Source: Rhizobium lentis
GTDB taxonomy: Bacteria > Pseudomonadota > Alphaproteobacteria > Rhizobiales > Rhizobiaceae
Reading direction: 5' to 3'
Length of the DNA stretch: 64,000 nt
NCBI RefSeq assembly: GCF_014200175.1
Contig: NZ_JACHBD010000002.1
Coordinates: 124,001 to 188,000 of the forward strand
Made by a program: the position numbers and the translations under genes
In this document: positions 44,699-54,164 of the stretch, in pieces
Layout of the letters: the number at the start of each line of letters is the position of its first letter
Position numbering within the stretch: the first letter of the stretch is position 1
The notes under the pieces: generated by a model
Seen by the model: the letters and a program-made list of their open reading frames with translations, nothing else
Told to the model about the DNA's origin: nothing
The model's database searches: none

Positions 44699-45559
44699 TC
44701 AATCTCTGAGCAGCTCGTTGATGCCGGTCTTGGAGCGGGTCTGTTCGTCGACGCGCTTGACGATGACGGCGCAGTAGAGATGCGGCGCCGGCAGGCCGTT
44801 TGCCATCGTCGCATTGGCCGAGGCCATCGAACCGGCGACGACGACGGAATAGGGCGGCACTTCGCCGTACATGACCTCGCCGGTGGCGCGGTCGACGATC
44901 TTGGTCGACTTGCCGATGTAAACGCCCATGCCGAGCACGGAACCTTCACGGATGATGCAGCCCTCGACCACTTCGGAGCGGGCGCCGATGAAGCAATTGT
45001 CCTCGATGATCGTCGGGCCGGCCTGCATCGGCTCCAGCACGCCGCCGATGCCGACGCCGCCGGAGAGATGCACATGTTTTCCGATCTGTGCGCAGGAGCC
45101 GACCGTCGCCCAGGTATCGACCATCGTGCCTTCGCCGACATAGGCGCCGAGATTGACGAAGGAGGGCATCAGGATGGCGTTCGGCGCGATATAGGCGGAG
45201 CGGCGCACGACGCAGTTGGGCACGGCGCGGAAACCGGCGGCGCGGAACTGGTTCTCGCCCCAGTTTTCGAACTTCGAGGGAACCTTGTCCCACCAGGTGG
45301 AATTGCCCGAGCCGCCCTTGACCACCTCCATGTCGTTGAGGCGGAAGGACAGCAGCACCGCCTTCTTCAGCCACTGGTTGACCGTCCAGGCGCCGTCGGC
45401 GCCGCGTGTCGCCACGCGGACCTTGCCGGCATCCAGCAGATCGAGTGCTGCTTCGACCGCATCGCGGACCTCGCCCTTCGTCGACATGTTCACATTGTCA
45501 CGATTGTCGAAGGCGGCTTCGATGGTCTTTTCGAGGGATGCGAGGTCGGTGGCGCTCAT
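44699..45559 (-). CDS. dapD: Tetrahydrodipicolinate N-succinyltransferase
   Basis: Succinylates tetrahydrodipicolinate in lysine/DAP synthesis. It has 286 residues: an N-terminal alpha-helical domain and a left-handed beta-helix of hexapeptide repeats (from about 105 to 250, including [19 protein letters not shown] and [14 protein letters not shown]-like stretches). AAGGAATTCCC precedes ATG 45559. With dapE it forms the succinylase pair. Confidence 0.95.
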   Translation of the reverse strand: MSATDLASLEKTIEAAFDNRDNVNMSTKGEVRDAVEAALDLLDAGKVRVATRGADGAWTVNQWLKKAVLLSFRLNDMEVVKGGSGNSTWWDKVPSKFENWGENQFRAAGFRAVPNCVVRRSAYIAPNAILMPSFVNLGAYVGEGTMVDTWATVGSCAQIGKHVHLSGGVGIGGVLEPMQAGPTIIEDNCFIGARSEVVEGCIIREGSVLGMGVYIGKSTKIVDRATGEVMYGEVPPYSVVVAGSMASANATMANGLPAPHLYCAVIVKRVDEQTRSKTGINELLRD

Positions 45560-45752
45560 GGGAATTCCTTAAACTTCGATCTTTATCGTGGAGACGGCGC
45601 AGTCTCCGGAATTGCGGTTGGCGGGATGGTTTCCTGCTCTACAGCATGCGCCCGTAGAATGGAATTATTTTTCGGGCAGGATCAATCTGGTTTCAAGGCG
45701 TTATAGCGACATATCCGGCACTAAGGCCGGCAGTACTGAAAGGCATTTCGAC

Positions 45753-46613
45753 ATGGCGAAGGGACGTAACGGCGGTTCTAGGCGCAAGGATGGCGTATGG
45801 GACCCGCTGAAAAGCAGTTCGACCGACAGGCAGCGGGCGCAAGCCGTGCCGAAGACGCCGCAGACGATGTCACCTGCCTATCGTCTTGCCTATGTCGACG
45901 AGGATTTCCTCTGCCGCGAGGAACTGCGGCCGATCCGCTTGCAACTGGAACTGCTGAAGACCGAGATGATGCTGACGGAACGCGGCATCCGCTCCACCGT
46001 CGTCATGTTCGGCGGCGCCCGCATTCCTGCCCCCGGCCAGAGCGCCTGGGCGGCGCGCAACGACATCCAGCGCGTCAATCTGGAGGCGGCGTCCGTCTAT
46101 TATGACGAAGCCCGCAAATTCGCCCGGCTCTGCTCGAAATATTCGGCGAGTTTCGATTTCCAGGAATATGTCATCGTCACCGGCGGCGGCCCCGGCGTCA
46201 TGGAGGCGGGCAATCGCGGCGCGGCCGACGAGGGCGCACCCTCGATCGGCCTCAACATTGTGCTGCCGCACGAGCAGGCGCCGAATGCCTATGTGACGCC
46301 GGAGCTCAGCTTCAACTTCCACTATTTCGCCATTCGCAAAATGCATTTCATGGTGCGCGCCAAGGCGATCGCGGTCTTTCCCGGTGGGTTCGGAACGCTC
46401 GACGAATTCTTCGAATGCCTGACGCTGATCCAGACTGGTCGGATGGAGCGCCTGCCGCTGATCCTGTTCGGCGAGGCCTTCTGGCGAAGCATCATCAATT
46501 TCGAGGCATTGGCCGAATTCGGCACGATCGCGCCTGACGACGTCAAGCTGATCAGCTTCGTCGACACGGCCGACGCCGCATGGAAGATTGTTCAGGATTT
46601 CTACGAGCACTAA
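45753..46613 (+). CDS. LOG-family protein (TIGR00730/lysine decarboxylase-like Rossmann fold)
   Basis: Protein of 286 residues with the two LOG hallmarks GGGPGVMEAGNRGA and PGGFGTLDE. Such proteins are nucleoside 5'-monophosphate phosphoribohydrolases, some of which release active cytokinins. The ~100-residue N-terminal part before the Rossmann core is longer than in small LOG proteins. The start is ATG 45753 with AAAGG upstream. Divergent from dapD, convergent with the EF-hand gene. Cytokinin activation in a plant-associated bacterium is possible but unproven; housekeeping nucleotide turnover is equally likely. Confidence 0.85.
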   Translation: MAKGRNGGSRRKDGVWDPLKSSSTDRQRAQAVPKTPQTMSPAYRLAYVDEDFLCREELRPIRLQLELLKTEMMLTERGIRSTVVMFGGARIPAPGQSAWAARNDIQRVNLEAASVYYDEARKFARLCSKYSASFDFQEYVIVTGGGPGVMEAGNRGAADEGAPSIGLNIVLPHEQAPNAYVTPELSFNFHYFAIRKMHFMVRAKAIAVFPGGFGTLDEFFECLTLIQTGRMERLPLILFGEAFWRSIINFEALAEFGTIAPDDVKLISFVDTADAAWKIVQDFYEH

Positions 46614-46654
46614 GAATAGGGCCTAAGCGCAGGTCTCGATCGCGAAAGCTGTCC

Positions 46655-46678
46655 CTTTCCCCGCCGGAGCGGGGAAAG
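46655..46678. terminator. Hairpin between the LOG gene and the EF-hand gene
   Basis: Perfect 10-bp stem CTTTCCCCGC / GCGGGGAAAG with a CGGA loop, between two convergent genes. It can serve both strands; neither side has a long T run. Confidence 0.65.
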
Positions 46679-46702
46679 AGCGGGGCAATGGTTCGTCCAA
46701 CC

Positions 46703-47320
46703 TTACAGGAGCGGGCGGTCCGGCATGTCGTCGATCGAGATGACGCCGTCCTTGTTGCGGTCCATGCGGGTGAACAGTTTGTCGAAGGCGGCAACCGCTT
46801 CCTGTTTGGAAATCTGGCCGTTCTCGTCAGTGTCGGCCCGGCGCATCATCATCGACGCGCGCATGAAGGTGCCGCCATGGCGCATCCAGTGATGGCCGTC
46901 ATGCCCGTCGCGGGGCGGCCGCCCGGCCTCGTCATCCGGCATGTCGGCCGTCGCGTTCGCGTCTTTTTCGGCGCCGGCCTCCTGCTTGTGCTGATCCTTC
47001 ATCGCCTGCAGCTGCGTCTGCCGGTACTGGCGGATTTCGCCTGGAGTCAGCGAGCCGTCATTGTTGGTATCGATCGCGGCGAAGATCTTGTCGAGTCCAC
47101 TGCTCGCTTCCTCCTTGGAGACCTTGCCATCCTTGTTCGCGTCGAACTCTTTGAGCATGCGGACATAAGTGATTTCGAGGAAGGCGTCGCGGCCCGGACC
47201 GTCCATGCCGGCATGATGCGGACGCGGCCCGTTGCCGGGTGCGGCAAAACTTACCCCGGCGGCTCCGCCGAAAATGAAGACGGAGGAGAGCGCTGCCACT
47301 ATCAGCTTGTTGCGGTACAT
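46703..47320 (-). CDS. Exported EF-hand calcium-binding protein
   Basis: Protein of 205 residues with a signal peptide (hydrophobic 5-26, cleavage near SFAAPG) and four EF-hand loops: DANKDGKVSKEE (60-71), DTNNDGSLTPGE (84-95), DTDENGQISKQE (163-174) and DRNKDGVISIDD (187-198). They form two pairs joined by an acidic, His-rich linker (about 115-150). Predicted periplasmic or secreted calcium binder; rhizobia have other secreted EF-hand proteins (calsymin type), but this one is shorter. No partner gene nearby. Confidence 0.88.
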   Translation of the reverse strand: MYRNKLIVAALSSVFIFGGAAGVSFAAPGNGPRPHHAGMDGPGRDAFLEITYVRMLKEFDANKDGKVSKEEASSGLDKIFAAIDTNNDGSLTPGEIRQYRQTQLQAMKDQHKQEAGAEKDANATADMPDDEAGRPPRDGHDGHHWMRHGGTFMRASMMMRRADTDENGQISKQEAVAAFDKLFTRMDRNKDGVISIDDMPDRPLL

Positions 47321-47433
47321 CGTGTTTCCCTTTCGTAAGGTGTCCCCTCACGAAAGAGGCTATGGCAGCGGACCCAAAAGACCCAGTTAAACATCGGTAA
47401 GCTGGGTGAAACTTTGGTAAGGTGTCCGGTAGT

Positions 47434-48150
47434 CTAGCCGCCGGATCCGGTCACCTTGCCGAGGAATGCGACGAGATCGTCGGTGACGAAATCGATGTGA
47501 TCCTCCTCGCCGCTGGTTCTTTCCCACCACTCGACGACCGTGTCTTCCAGATTGCGTGGCACCAGCAGCACGGTCTGCATGCCGAGCGCCTTCGGCACCG
47601 TCAGATTGCGCGGCAGATCCTCGAACATCGCCGCTTTGCCCGTGTCGACGCGCTTCAGCGCCGCAAACTTGTCATAGGTAGCCTGCGCCGGTTTGGGCAC
47701 GTAGTCGGCGGCGACGATGTCGAAGATATCGTCGAAATGCTCGAGAATGCCGAGCGCTCCTGCCGTCATCTCGGCGTGTTTGACGCTGCCGTTGGTGAAG
47801 ATGAATTTACGCCCCGGCAGCGCCTTGATCGCCTGTCCGAGTTCCGGCTGCGGCATCAGCGCCGAATAATCGATTGCATGCGCCTTTTCGAGAAAGTCGT
47901 TCGGATCGATGCCGTGATGGATCATCAGACCCTGCAACGTCGTGCCGTGCTCGAGATAATATTGCTTCTGCAGCTTGCGCGCCTCTTCCCGCTCCATCTG
48001 TAAGAGCGCGGCGACATAGGCGGTCATGTTCCTGTCGATCTGCGCGAAGAGATTGACATGATGCGGATAGAGCGTGTTGTCGAGGTCGAAAACCCAGTCA
48101 GTAACGTGGTCGAAATCGGCTTTTTCGGGGGTGCGGTCGATCTTTGTCAT
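47434..48150 (-). CDS. HAD-family pyrimidine 5'-nucleotidase
   Basis: HAD-superfamily phosphatase of 238 residues. Motif I is FDLDNTLYP with the DxDxT nucleophile, motif II FTNGS, and the later FEDLPRNLTVPKALG carries motif IV. DLDNTLYPHHVNLFAQID marks the pyrimidine 5'-nucleotidase (SDT1-like) subfamily. It likely dephosphorylates UMP/CMP or damaged pyrimidine nucleotides. It stands at the left edge of what looks like an accessory block before argB. Confidence 0.87.
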   Translation of the reverse strand: MTKIDRTPEKADFDHVTDWVFDLDNTLYPHHVNLFAQIDRNMTAYVAALLQMEREEARKLQKQYYLEHGTTLQGLMIHHGIDPNDFLEKAHAIDYSALMPQPELGQAIKALPGRKFIFTNGSVKHAEMTAGALGILEHFDDIFDIVAADYVPKPAQATYDKFAALKRVDTGKAAMFEDLPRNLTVPKALGMQTVLLVPRNLEDTVVEWWERTSGEEDHIDFVTDDLVAFLGKVTGSGG

Positions 48151-48338
48151 GGCGGTCTTATGGCATGGCTGCCGCGGGAAACCAAAGGGCTTTTGCTCGA
48201 GTGTCCGCTTTCCCGTGGCCTTCTTAAAAATGCCGCTAGATTTTCACAACTTTAAAGAGATTCCGGCTGAATATCGCCATTGATCGCTGGTGACTTTCTG
48301 CCTGCGTCAGACAGGGGGACCCGCAAGGGTAAAGTCGC

Positions 48339-49868
48339 ATGAAGATCGTTCTGATCAATCCACCACATACCGCTATCGGTAGCCGTATTCCCGATGATCA
48401 CCTTCCACCGCTCGGCCTTCTCTCGGTCGCAGGTCCTCTGATCGATGACGGTCATGATCTCAGCCTCATCGATGCAGAGTTCGGACCGATGACGATTGCG
48501 GAAATCATCGACCGGATCACGGCGAACGGTCCTGATCTGGTGCTGATCGGCCATTCCGGCTCGACTTCGGCCCATCCTACTGCGCGCGCGATCGCAGAAG
48601 CGGTCAAGCGCAGCGATCCCGCGATCCGCGTTGTCTATGGCGGCGTGTTTCCCACTTACCATTGGCGAGAGGTCCTGGCCGAGACCGAGGCATTCGACAT
48701 CGTCGTGCGAGGGGAGGGCGAGGAAACGATGCGGCGCCTCGCCGGTGCCCTGGCCGCCAACCGTCCGCTTGATGCCATTGCCGGGATTGCCTATCGCGAC
48801 GGCCGCGGCGAAGTCCGGGCAACCCAGCCGGCGCAGGCGATCGCCGATCTCGCTGCCTATCGCATCGGCTGGGAACTGATCGACCATGCCAGCTACAGCT
48901 ATTGGGGTGGCAAGCGGGCCGTCGTTATGCAGTTCTCGCGTGGCTGTCCGCATCTGTGCAATTATTGCGGCCAGCGCGGCTTCTGGACCCGATGGCGCCA
49001 CCGCTCGCCGGAACTGTTTGCCCGCGAGATCGCCAGGCTTTATCACGAACAGGGAGTCGAACTCATCAATCTTGCCGATGAGAACCCGACCTCGTCGCGC
49101 AAGGCCTGGCTCGCGTTCCTCGAAGCGATGATCGCCGAGAATGTGCCGGTGCAGATCGTCGGCTCAACGCGCGCGGATGACATCGTCCGCGACGCCGATA
49201 TCCTGCATCTCTATCGCAAGGCCGGTGTCGTGCGCTGGCTGCTCGGCATGGAAAATACCGACGAGGCAACCCTGGCCCTGATCAAGAAGGGCGGAGCCAA
49301 AACGACCGACCGCGAGGCAATCCGGCTTCTGCGCCAGCACGACATCCTCTCAATGGCGACCTGGGTGGTCGGTTTCGAAGAGGAGAAGCTCAGCGATCTC
49401 TGGCGCGGCTTCCGGCAACTGCTCTCCTATGACCCCGACCAGATCCAGGCGCTCTACGTCACCCCGCATCGCTGGACACCCTTCTTCCGTATCGCCCGTG
49501 ACCGACAGGTGATCGAGACCGATATCCGCAAATGGGATTACAAACATCAGGTCTTGAAGATGCGGTACCTGAACCCCTTCGTGCTGATCGCCTGCGTCAA
49601 GCTCATCGAGGTGGCGGTCCAGGCGCGGCCGAAGGCGCTGGTGCGCATCCTCTTTCATCGCGACCGCGAGCAGCGCCATTCCATGCGTTGGTACACGCAG
49701 ATGGGGCGCCGGGTGTGGTTTCATGAGGTTCTCGAATTTCTTTTCCGCCGCCGCCATCTGAAGAATGGCCCGACGCTCGAGAATTTCTGGGGCGCGCCGC
49801 AGGATGACGAGGAGGAGTCGATGCTCCGACCGCAACGGCATATAAAGAGCCTCGACGCGGCGGAATAA
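48339..49868 (+). CDS. B12-binding-domain radical SAM enzyme, BchE-like
   Basis: Protein of 509 residues. An N-terminal Rossmann domain of the cobalamin-binding type (about 1-135, no DxHxxG base-off motif seen) precedes a radical SAM core with CPHLCNYC, i.e. C203, C207 and C210 for the 4Fe-4S cluster. The flanking FSRGC..CGQRGFWTRWRHR and LINLADENPTSSRKAW resemble the family of anaerobic Mg-protoporphyrin monomethyl ester cyclase BchE, though the motif differs from the photosynthetic enzyme I remember (SQWKFWRDYR). Substrate unknown. AAGGG precedes ATG 48339. No other bch genes are visible. Confidence 0.8.
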   Translation: MKIVLINPPHTAIGSRIPDDHLPPLGLLSVAGPLIDDGHDLSLIDAEFGPMTIAEIIDRITANGPDLVLIGHSGSTSAHPTARAIAEAVKRSDPAIRVVYGGVFPTYHWREVLAETEAFDIVVRGEGEETMRRLAGALAANRPLDAIAGIAYRDGRGEVRATQPAQAIADLAAYRIGWELIDHASYSYWGGKRAVVMQFSRGCPHLCNYCGQRGFWTRWRHRSPELFAREIARLYHEQGVELINLADENPTSSRKAWLAFLEAMIAENVPVQIVGSTRADDIVRDADILHLYRKAGVVRWLLGMENTDEATLALIKKGGAKTTDREAIRLLRQHDILSMATWVVGFEEEKLSDLWRGFRQLLSYDPDQIQALYVTPHRWTPFFRIARDRQVIETDIRKWDYKHQVLKMRYLNPFVLIACVKLIEVAVQARPKALVRILFHRDREQRHSMRWYTQMGRRVWFHEVLEFLFRRRHLKNGPTLENFWGAPQDDEEESMLRPQRHIKSLDAAE

Positions 49869-49924
49869 AAATAGACGCCCGATTTTCGGCGGACGCGACA
49901 GGCGCGGGATGCTAGAAAGCGGGC

Positions 49925-50998
49925 ATGCTGTTCGAACGCGCCGACGATGATACGCTCTATGACGCCCTGGTCGCGCGCAGCGCCGATTACGAGGGTCAGG
50001 CCTATGTCTGCGTGAAGACGACAGGCGTCTTCTGCCGTCTGACCTGCCCGGCGCGCAAGCCTAAGCGGGAAAACACCCTGTTCTTTGAGACGATCGCCGC
50101 CTGCATGCATTCCGGCTTTCGCCCCTGCCGGCGCTGCAAGCCGCTGGAGCAGCCGGGCCGTGAGCCGGTCGTCGACGCCTTGCTGGCCCGGCTGGAGGAC
50201 GAGCCGGAGGTCCGCTGGAGCGAAGACGAGCTCGTTCGCCGCGGCCATGATCCTTCGACCGTGCGCCGCGCCTTCAAGCGGGCGCTCGGCATGACTTTCC
50301 ACGATATCGTCCGTTACATCAGGCTCGGCGAAGCGGCCAGGCAGCTGGCCGATGGGGCACGCGTCATCGATGTCCAGATCGAAGCTGGATATGAGTCTCC
50401 GAGCGGCTTTCGCTCGGCTTTCCAGCGGCTCGTCGGCAAGGCGCCGGCGCTTTCGCAGAACCGCGAACTGCTCTTTGCCGGTTGGTTCGACACGCCGCTC
50501 GGGCCGATGATCGCGGTTGCTGACAGGACCTGTCTGCATCTTCTCGAATTTCATGATCGCAAGGCGCTGCCGGCCGAACTCGAAGCGCTGCAGAAACGCG
50601 TCCGCTCTTCGGTAGCGATCGGCCGCACCCCTGTCATCGATCAGATCGAGGCGGAAATCCGGGATTATTTCGAGGGCCGGCTCAGCGTTTTCAGGACGCC
50701 GCTGGCGCTCGGCGGCACGCCCTTCGAAAAACATGTCTGGGCAAAGCCGATGGAGATTCCGATCGGGCAGACGCGCGCCTATGGCGATCTCGCCAGGGGG
50801 ATGCAAAGGCCGGAGGTGGTGCGGGCCGTCGGCCGCGCCAATGGCGCCAACCAGCTGGCCATCATCGTGCCCTGCCATCGAATCCTCGGCGCGGACGGGT
50901 CGCTGACTGGTTACGGCGGCGGGTTCTGGCGCAAGCAATGGCTGCTGCGCCATGAAGAGAAGATCAGTACACAGGCAGAGATGGAGGAAAAAGCATGA
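49925..50998 (+). CDS. ada: Bifunctional Ada: transcriptional regulator and O6-methylguanine-DNA methyltransferase
   Basis: Adaptive-response protein of 357 residues. The N-terminal domain has the zinc cysteines C37, C41, C68 and C71 (VFCRLTCPARKP, FRPCRRCKP), where C37 would accept the methyl group from phosphotriesters and switch on transcription. An AraC-type HTH follows (about 85-185, ending GYESPSGFRSAFQRLVG), then the alkyltransferase domain with the active-site PCHR in IIVPCHRILG. Its stop overlaps the next start as ATGA. Confidence 0.94.
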   Translation: MLFERADDDTLYDALVARSADYEGQAYVCVKTTGVFCRLTCPARKPKRENTLFFETIAACMHSGFRPCRRCKPLEQPGREPVVDALLARLEDEPEVRWSEDELVRRGHDPSTVRRAFKRALGMTFHDIVRYIRLGEAARQLADGARVIDVQIEAGYESPSGFRSAFQRLVGKAPALSQNRELLFAGWFDTPLGPMIAVADRTCLHLLEFHDRKALPAELEALQKRVRSSVAIGRTPVIDQIEAEIRDYFEGRLSVFRTPLALGGTPFEKHVWAKPMEIPIGQTRAYGDLARGMQRPEVVRAVGRANGANQLAIIVPCHRILGADGSLTGYGGGFWRKQWLLRHEEKISTQAEMEEKA

Positions 50999-51765
50999 AC
51001 CAGACTGAAAAGGCCCGAGCATTCGGCGCGCTGCACCAGAAGGGCAATCCGATCGTCCTCTACAATATCTGGGATGCCGGCACGGCAAAGGCGGTGGCGG
51101 AAGCCGGCGCCAAGGCGTTGGCGACCGGAAGCTGGTCGGTCGCCGCAGCCCACGGGTATGCCGACGGCGAGAAGCTGCCAATGTCAGTGCTGGTCGAGAC
51201 GGCGAAATCCATCACCGATTTCGTCGACCTGCCGCTTTCCGTCGACTTCGAAGGCGCCTATTCGGCGGAGCCCGAGGGGGCGGCGGCCAACGTCGCCAGA
51301 CTGGTCGAGATCGGCGCCGTCGGCATCAATTTCGAAGATCGGGTGGTGTCCGGCGAGGGGCTCTATCCCGTCGAGAGCCAGGCGGCCCGCATCCGCGCCA
51401 TTCGTGATATGGCCGACGGCAAAGATATTCCCTTTTTCATCAACGCCCGCACCGATCTGTTCCTGGCCGAGAGCGATCTTGCCAAACATGCCGGTCTGGT
51501 GGACGAGGCGATTGAGCGGGGCAGGGCCTATGCGTCCGCCGGCGGCAGCGGCTTCTTCGTGCCCGGTCTGATCGATGCTGGTTTGATCGAAAAGATCTGC
51601 GCGGCATCGGCGCTGCCGGTCAATGTTATGATGCGGGCGGGCGCCCCTGATGTGAAAACGTTGGCACGGCTCGGGGTCGGCCGCATCAGCTATGGGCCGG
51701 GGCCTTACCGGTCGATGATGGAAAGGCTGAGACAGGAGGCGGCAGCGATTTACAGCCTGCTCTGA
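50995..51765 (+). CDS. Isocitrate lyase/PEP mutase-family enzyme
   Basis: TIM-barrel protein of 256 residues. The metal-site strands are visible as SVDFEGAYS and INFEDRV, and FFINARTDLFL matches the family; the isocitrate-lyase KKCGH motif is missing, so it is closer to the PEP-mutase/oxaloacetate-hydrolase/carboxyphosphonoenolpyruvate group. Translation is coupled to ada by a four-base overlap. The substrate is unknown and the link with alkylation repair is unexplained. Confidence 0.83.
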   Translation: MNQTEKARAFGALHQKGNPIVLYNIWDAGTAKAVAEAGAKALATGSWSVAAAHGYADGEKLPMSVLVETAKSITDFVDLPLSVDFEGAYSAEPEGAAANVARLVEIGAVGINFEDRVVSGEGLYPVESQAARIRAIRDMADGKDIPFFINARTDLFLAESDLAKHAGLVDEAIERGRAYASAGGSGFFVPGLIDAGLIEKICAASALPVNVMMRAGAPDVKTLARLGVGRISYGPGPYRSMMERLRQEAAAIYSLL

Positions 51766-51773
51766 GAAGTTTG

Positions 51774-51805
51774 CGGGCCGCATCCGCATGAAAGGCTGCG
51801 GCCCG
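51774..51805. terminator. Hairpin between PEP-mutase-like gene and lldD
   Basis: Perfect 9-bp stem CGGGCCGCA / TGCGGCCCG with a 14-nt loop between two convergent genes. It can act on both strands; no T run. Confidence 0.55.
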
Positions 51806-51824
51806 AAAATGACATCCCGTTTGT

Positions 51825-52973
51825 TCAGGAACGGAAGCGCAGATTGTGCCGTGTCAGCTGGTTGACCGAGGTGCAACCCATCAGCTTCATGTCGCGCTCG
51901 ATCTCGGTGCGCATCGTCTCCAGTGCCCGTTCGACGCCGGGCTGTCCGGCAGCGGCCAGCGGGAAGAGATAGTAGCGTCCGAGCCCGACGGCCTTTGCCC
52001 CCAGCGACAAGGCCTTGAGAACATGCGTGCCCCGCTGCACGCCGCCATCCATCATCACGTCGATCCGATCGCCGACGGCATCGACGATCTCGGCCAGCTG
52101 ATCGAAGGCGCTGCGGGAACCGTCGAGCTGGCGGCCGCCATGATTCGACAACACGATGCCGGTGCAGCCGATCTCGACCGCGCGTTTGGCGTCCTCGACC
52201 GACATGATGCCCTTGAGGCAGAATTGCCCGCCCCAGGCCTGCACCATCTCCGCCACGTCGTTCCACGACATCGAGGGGTCGAGCATCTCGGTGAAATAGC
52301 GGCTGATCGAGAGCGCGCCGCCATCCATCTTCACATGATTTTCGAGCTGCGGCAGCCGGAACGCCTCATGCGTCATCCAGTCGATCCCCCAGGAGGGCTT
52401 GATCGCAAACTGCATCATGCCGGCGATATTGAGCTTGAAAGGAATGGCAAAACCGGTGCGCTTGTCGCGTTCGCGGTTGCCGCCGGTGATGCTGTCGACC
52501 GTCAGCATCATCGCCTGGACACCGGCGGTCTTCGCCCGCGCCATCATTTCGTGGTTGAGACCGCGGTCCTTATGGAAATAGAACTGATAGACCTGTGGCC
52601 CGTCGCTGATCTGCCTGGCCTCCTCCAGGCTGATCGTGCCGAGCGAAGAAACGCCGAACATCGTGCCGTATTTGGCCGCTGCCGCCGCGACCGCCCGTTC
52701 CCCCTGGTGGTGAAACAGCCGCTGCAGCGCGGTCGGCGAGCAATAAACCGGCATCGCCAGCTTTTGTCCCATGACGGTCACCGACATATCGATGTCGGCC
52801 ACCCCGCGCAAAACGTTGGGCACCAGATCGCAAGCTTCGAAGGCCGCGGTATTGCGCCGATACGTCACCTCGTCATCGGCGGCGCCGTCGATATAATCGA
52901 AGATCGGCCCGGGAAGCCGCCGTTTGGCCATGCGCCGGAAATCGTGAAAATTATAGCAGTCTGTAAGGCGCAT
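51825..52973 (-). CDS. lldD: FMN-dependent alpha-hydroxy-acid (L-lactate) dehydrogenase
   Basis: FMN TIM-barrel enzyme of 382 residues oxidising L-lactate or a related 2-hydroxy acid. N-terminal block RRLPGPIFDYIDGAADDE and the active-site block LSNHGGRQLDG (catalytic His and Arg) are canonical. LldD is chosen over glycolate or mandelate types by overall resemblance only. The start is ATG 52973. No lactate permease or LldR is next to it; the LysR gene 158 bp upstream is also on the minus strand. Confidence 0.85.
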   Translation of the reverse strand: MRLTDCYNFHDFRRMAKRRLPGPIFDYIDGAADDEVTYRRNTAAFEACDLVPNVLRGVADIDMSVTVMGQKLAMPVYCSPTALQRLFHHQGERAVAAAAAKYGTMFGVSSLGTISLEEARQISDGPQVYQFYFHKDRGLNHEMMARAKTAGVQAMMLTVDSITGGNRERDKRTGFAIPFKLNIAGMMQFAIKPSWGIDWMTHEAFRLPQLENHVKMDGGALSISRYFTEMLDPSMSWNDVAEMVQAWGGQFCLKGIMSVEDAKRAVEIGCTGIVLSNHGGRQLDGSRSAFDQLAEIVDAVGDRIDVMMDGGVQRGTHVLKALSLGAKAVGLGRYYLFPLAAAGQPGVERALETMRTEIERDMKLMGCTSVNQLTRHNLRFRS

Positions 52974-53130
52974 CTTTTTGCTCGACCCGTTGAGTTTGGG
53001 CCGCAACCTAAAGCACGATTCGAAATCTTGCCAAGTCTAGATCGTTCGATTTGCGACCTGTCGGATGGATATTGCTGCTTGGGAGAGTTTCTGCGTCGGG
53101 CGGTGGTCAGCCAGTGTCGGGCAAACCTCC

Positions 53131-54048
53131 TCACCGCTGCTGCCGCACGGCACCCTCAAACCTCCGCTGCACGCTGATGGTTTGTGCGATGAAGTTGCGG
53201 ACGATGGGCGAGCGCTCGTCACGACGGGTTGATAGGGCCACACGTGCTATCGGCGCATCCCCTGAGATAGCGATGTAGCGGACGCCGGGAACATTGATCT
53301 TGGTCATTTCTACCGGCACGATCGAGATGCCGAGGCCGACGGCGACCAAGCTGGCAATGGACGTGATTTGCGGCGCCGGCGGGCCGAGAAGAGGTTCAAA
53401 TCCCGATCGTCGGCAGGCGGCGATAATGTCGTCAAAAAAACTGGCGCCTGCCTCGCGCGGGAAGAGGACGAAGCTCTCTTCCGCAAGCTCGTCGAGCCGC
53501 AATGCTTTTGCTTGTGACTTGTGATGTCCCGACGGCAGGGCGATAACCATCGGCTCTTCGGCCACAAGCGCAGACCGGGCTTGCGCCGGGTCAGAACTGC
53601 CCGGACGGATGAAGACGGCGTCGAGTTCGGCGGCGTCCAGCCGTTCCAGCAATCGCGCGGTGGGTGCTTCCTCCAGGCTGAGCTCGACCGCCGCATATTT
53701 CTCGCGAAAGACATTGATCGCGGAAGGCACGATGGGATTGAAAACCGCCGAGCTGGTAAATCCGACCCGCAGCCGACCCTGATGGCCGCGCGCTGCCCGC
53801 AATGCGCTTTGCTTTGCTTGTTCTGCCTGCAGCAGGATGGCTCGAACCTCAGGTAGAAAAGCCTTGCCCGCCTCCGTCAGTTCGGCGCCGCTCGGAAGTC
53901 GCCGGAAGAGCAAGGCGCCAATCTCATTTTCGAGATCGCGAATCTGGTTGCTCAACGGCGGTTGTCCGATGCCGACCCTGCGCGCCGCTCGCGTAAAGTT
54001 CAGTTCTTCAGCGACAGCAATGAAATAACGAAGGTGACGCAACTCCAT
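53131..54048 (-). CDS. LysR-family transcriptional regulator
   Basis: LysR-type regulator of 305 residues: winged HTH at the N-terminus (MELRHLRYFIAVAEELNFTRAARRV) and a periplasmic-binding-like effector domain (about 90-290). It is divergent from the short-chain dehydrogenase gene at 54165, with 116 bp between holding AT-rich inverted stretches (GATATCGATATC and AATAT..ATATT near 54064-54100) that could be its operator. That gene is the likely target. Effector unknown. Confidence 0.92.
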   Translation of the reverse strand: MELRHLRYFIAVAEELNFTRAARRVGIGQPPLSNQIRDLENEIGALLFRRLPSGAELTEAGKAFLPEVRAILLQAEQAKQSALRAARGHQGRLRVGFTSSAVFNPIVPSAINVFREKYAAVELSLEEAPTARLLERLDAAELDAVFIRPGSSDPAQARSALVAEEPMVIALPSGHHKSQAKALRLDELAEESFVLFPREAGASFFDDIIAACRRSGFEPLLGPPAPQITSIASLVAVGLGISIVPVEMTKINVPGVRYIAISGDAPIARVALSTRRDERSPIVRNFIAQTISVQRRFEGAVRQQR

Positions 54049-54164
54049 GTCATTCTTTTAAGATATCGATATCGCCTTTGCAATATATTGGAAATATTCA
54101 CGTCCTCCCGCCACATGATCACGGGCGCCCCCACAACAGGCGCGATCGTTAGCGGGAGTTCAAC

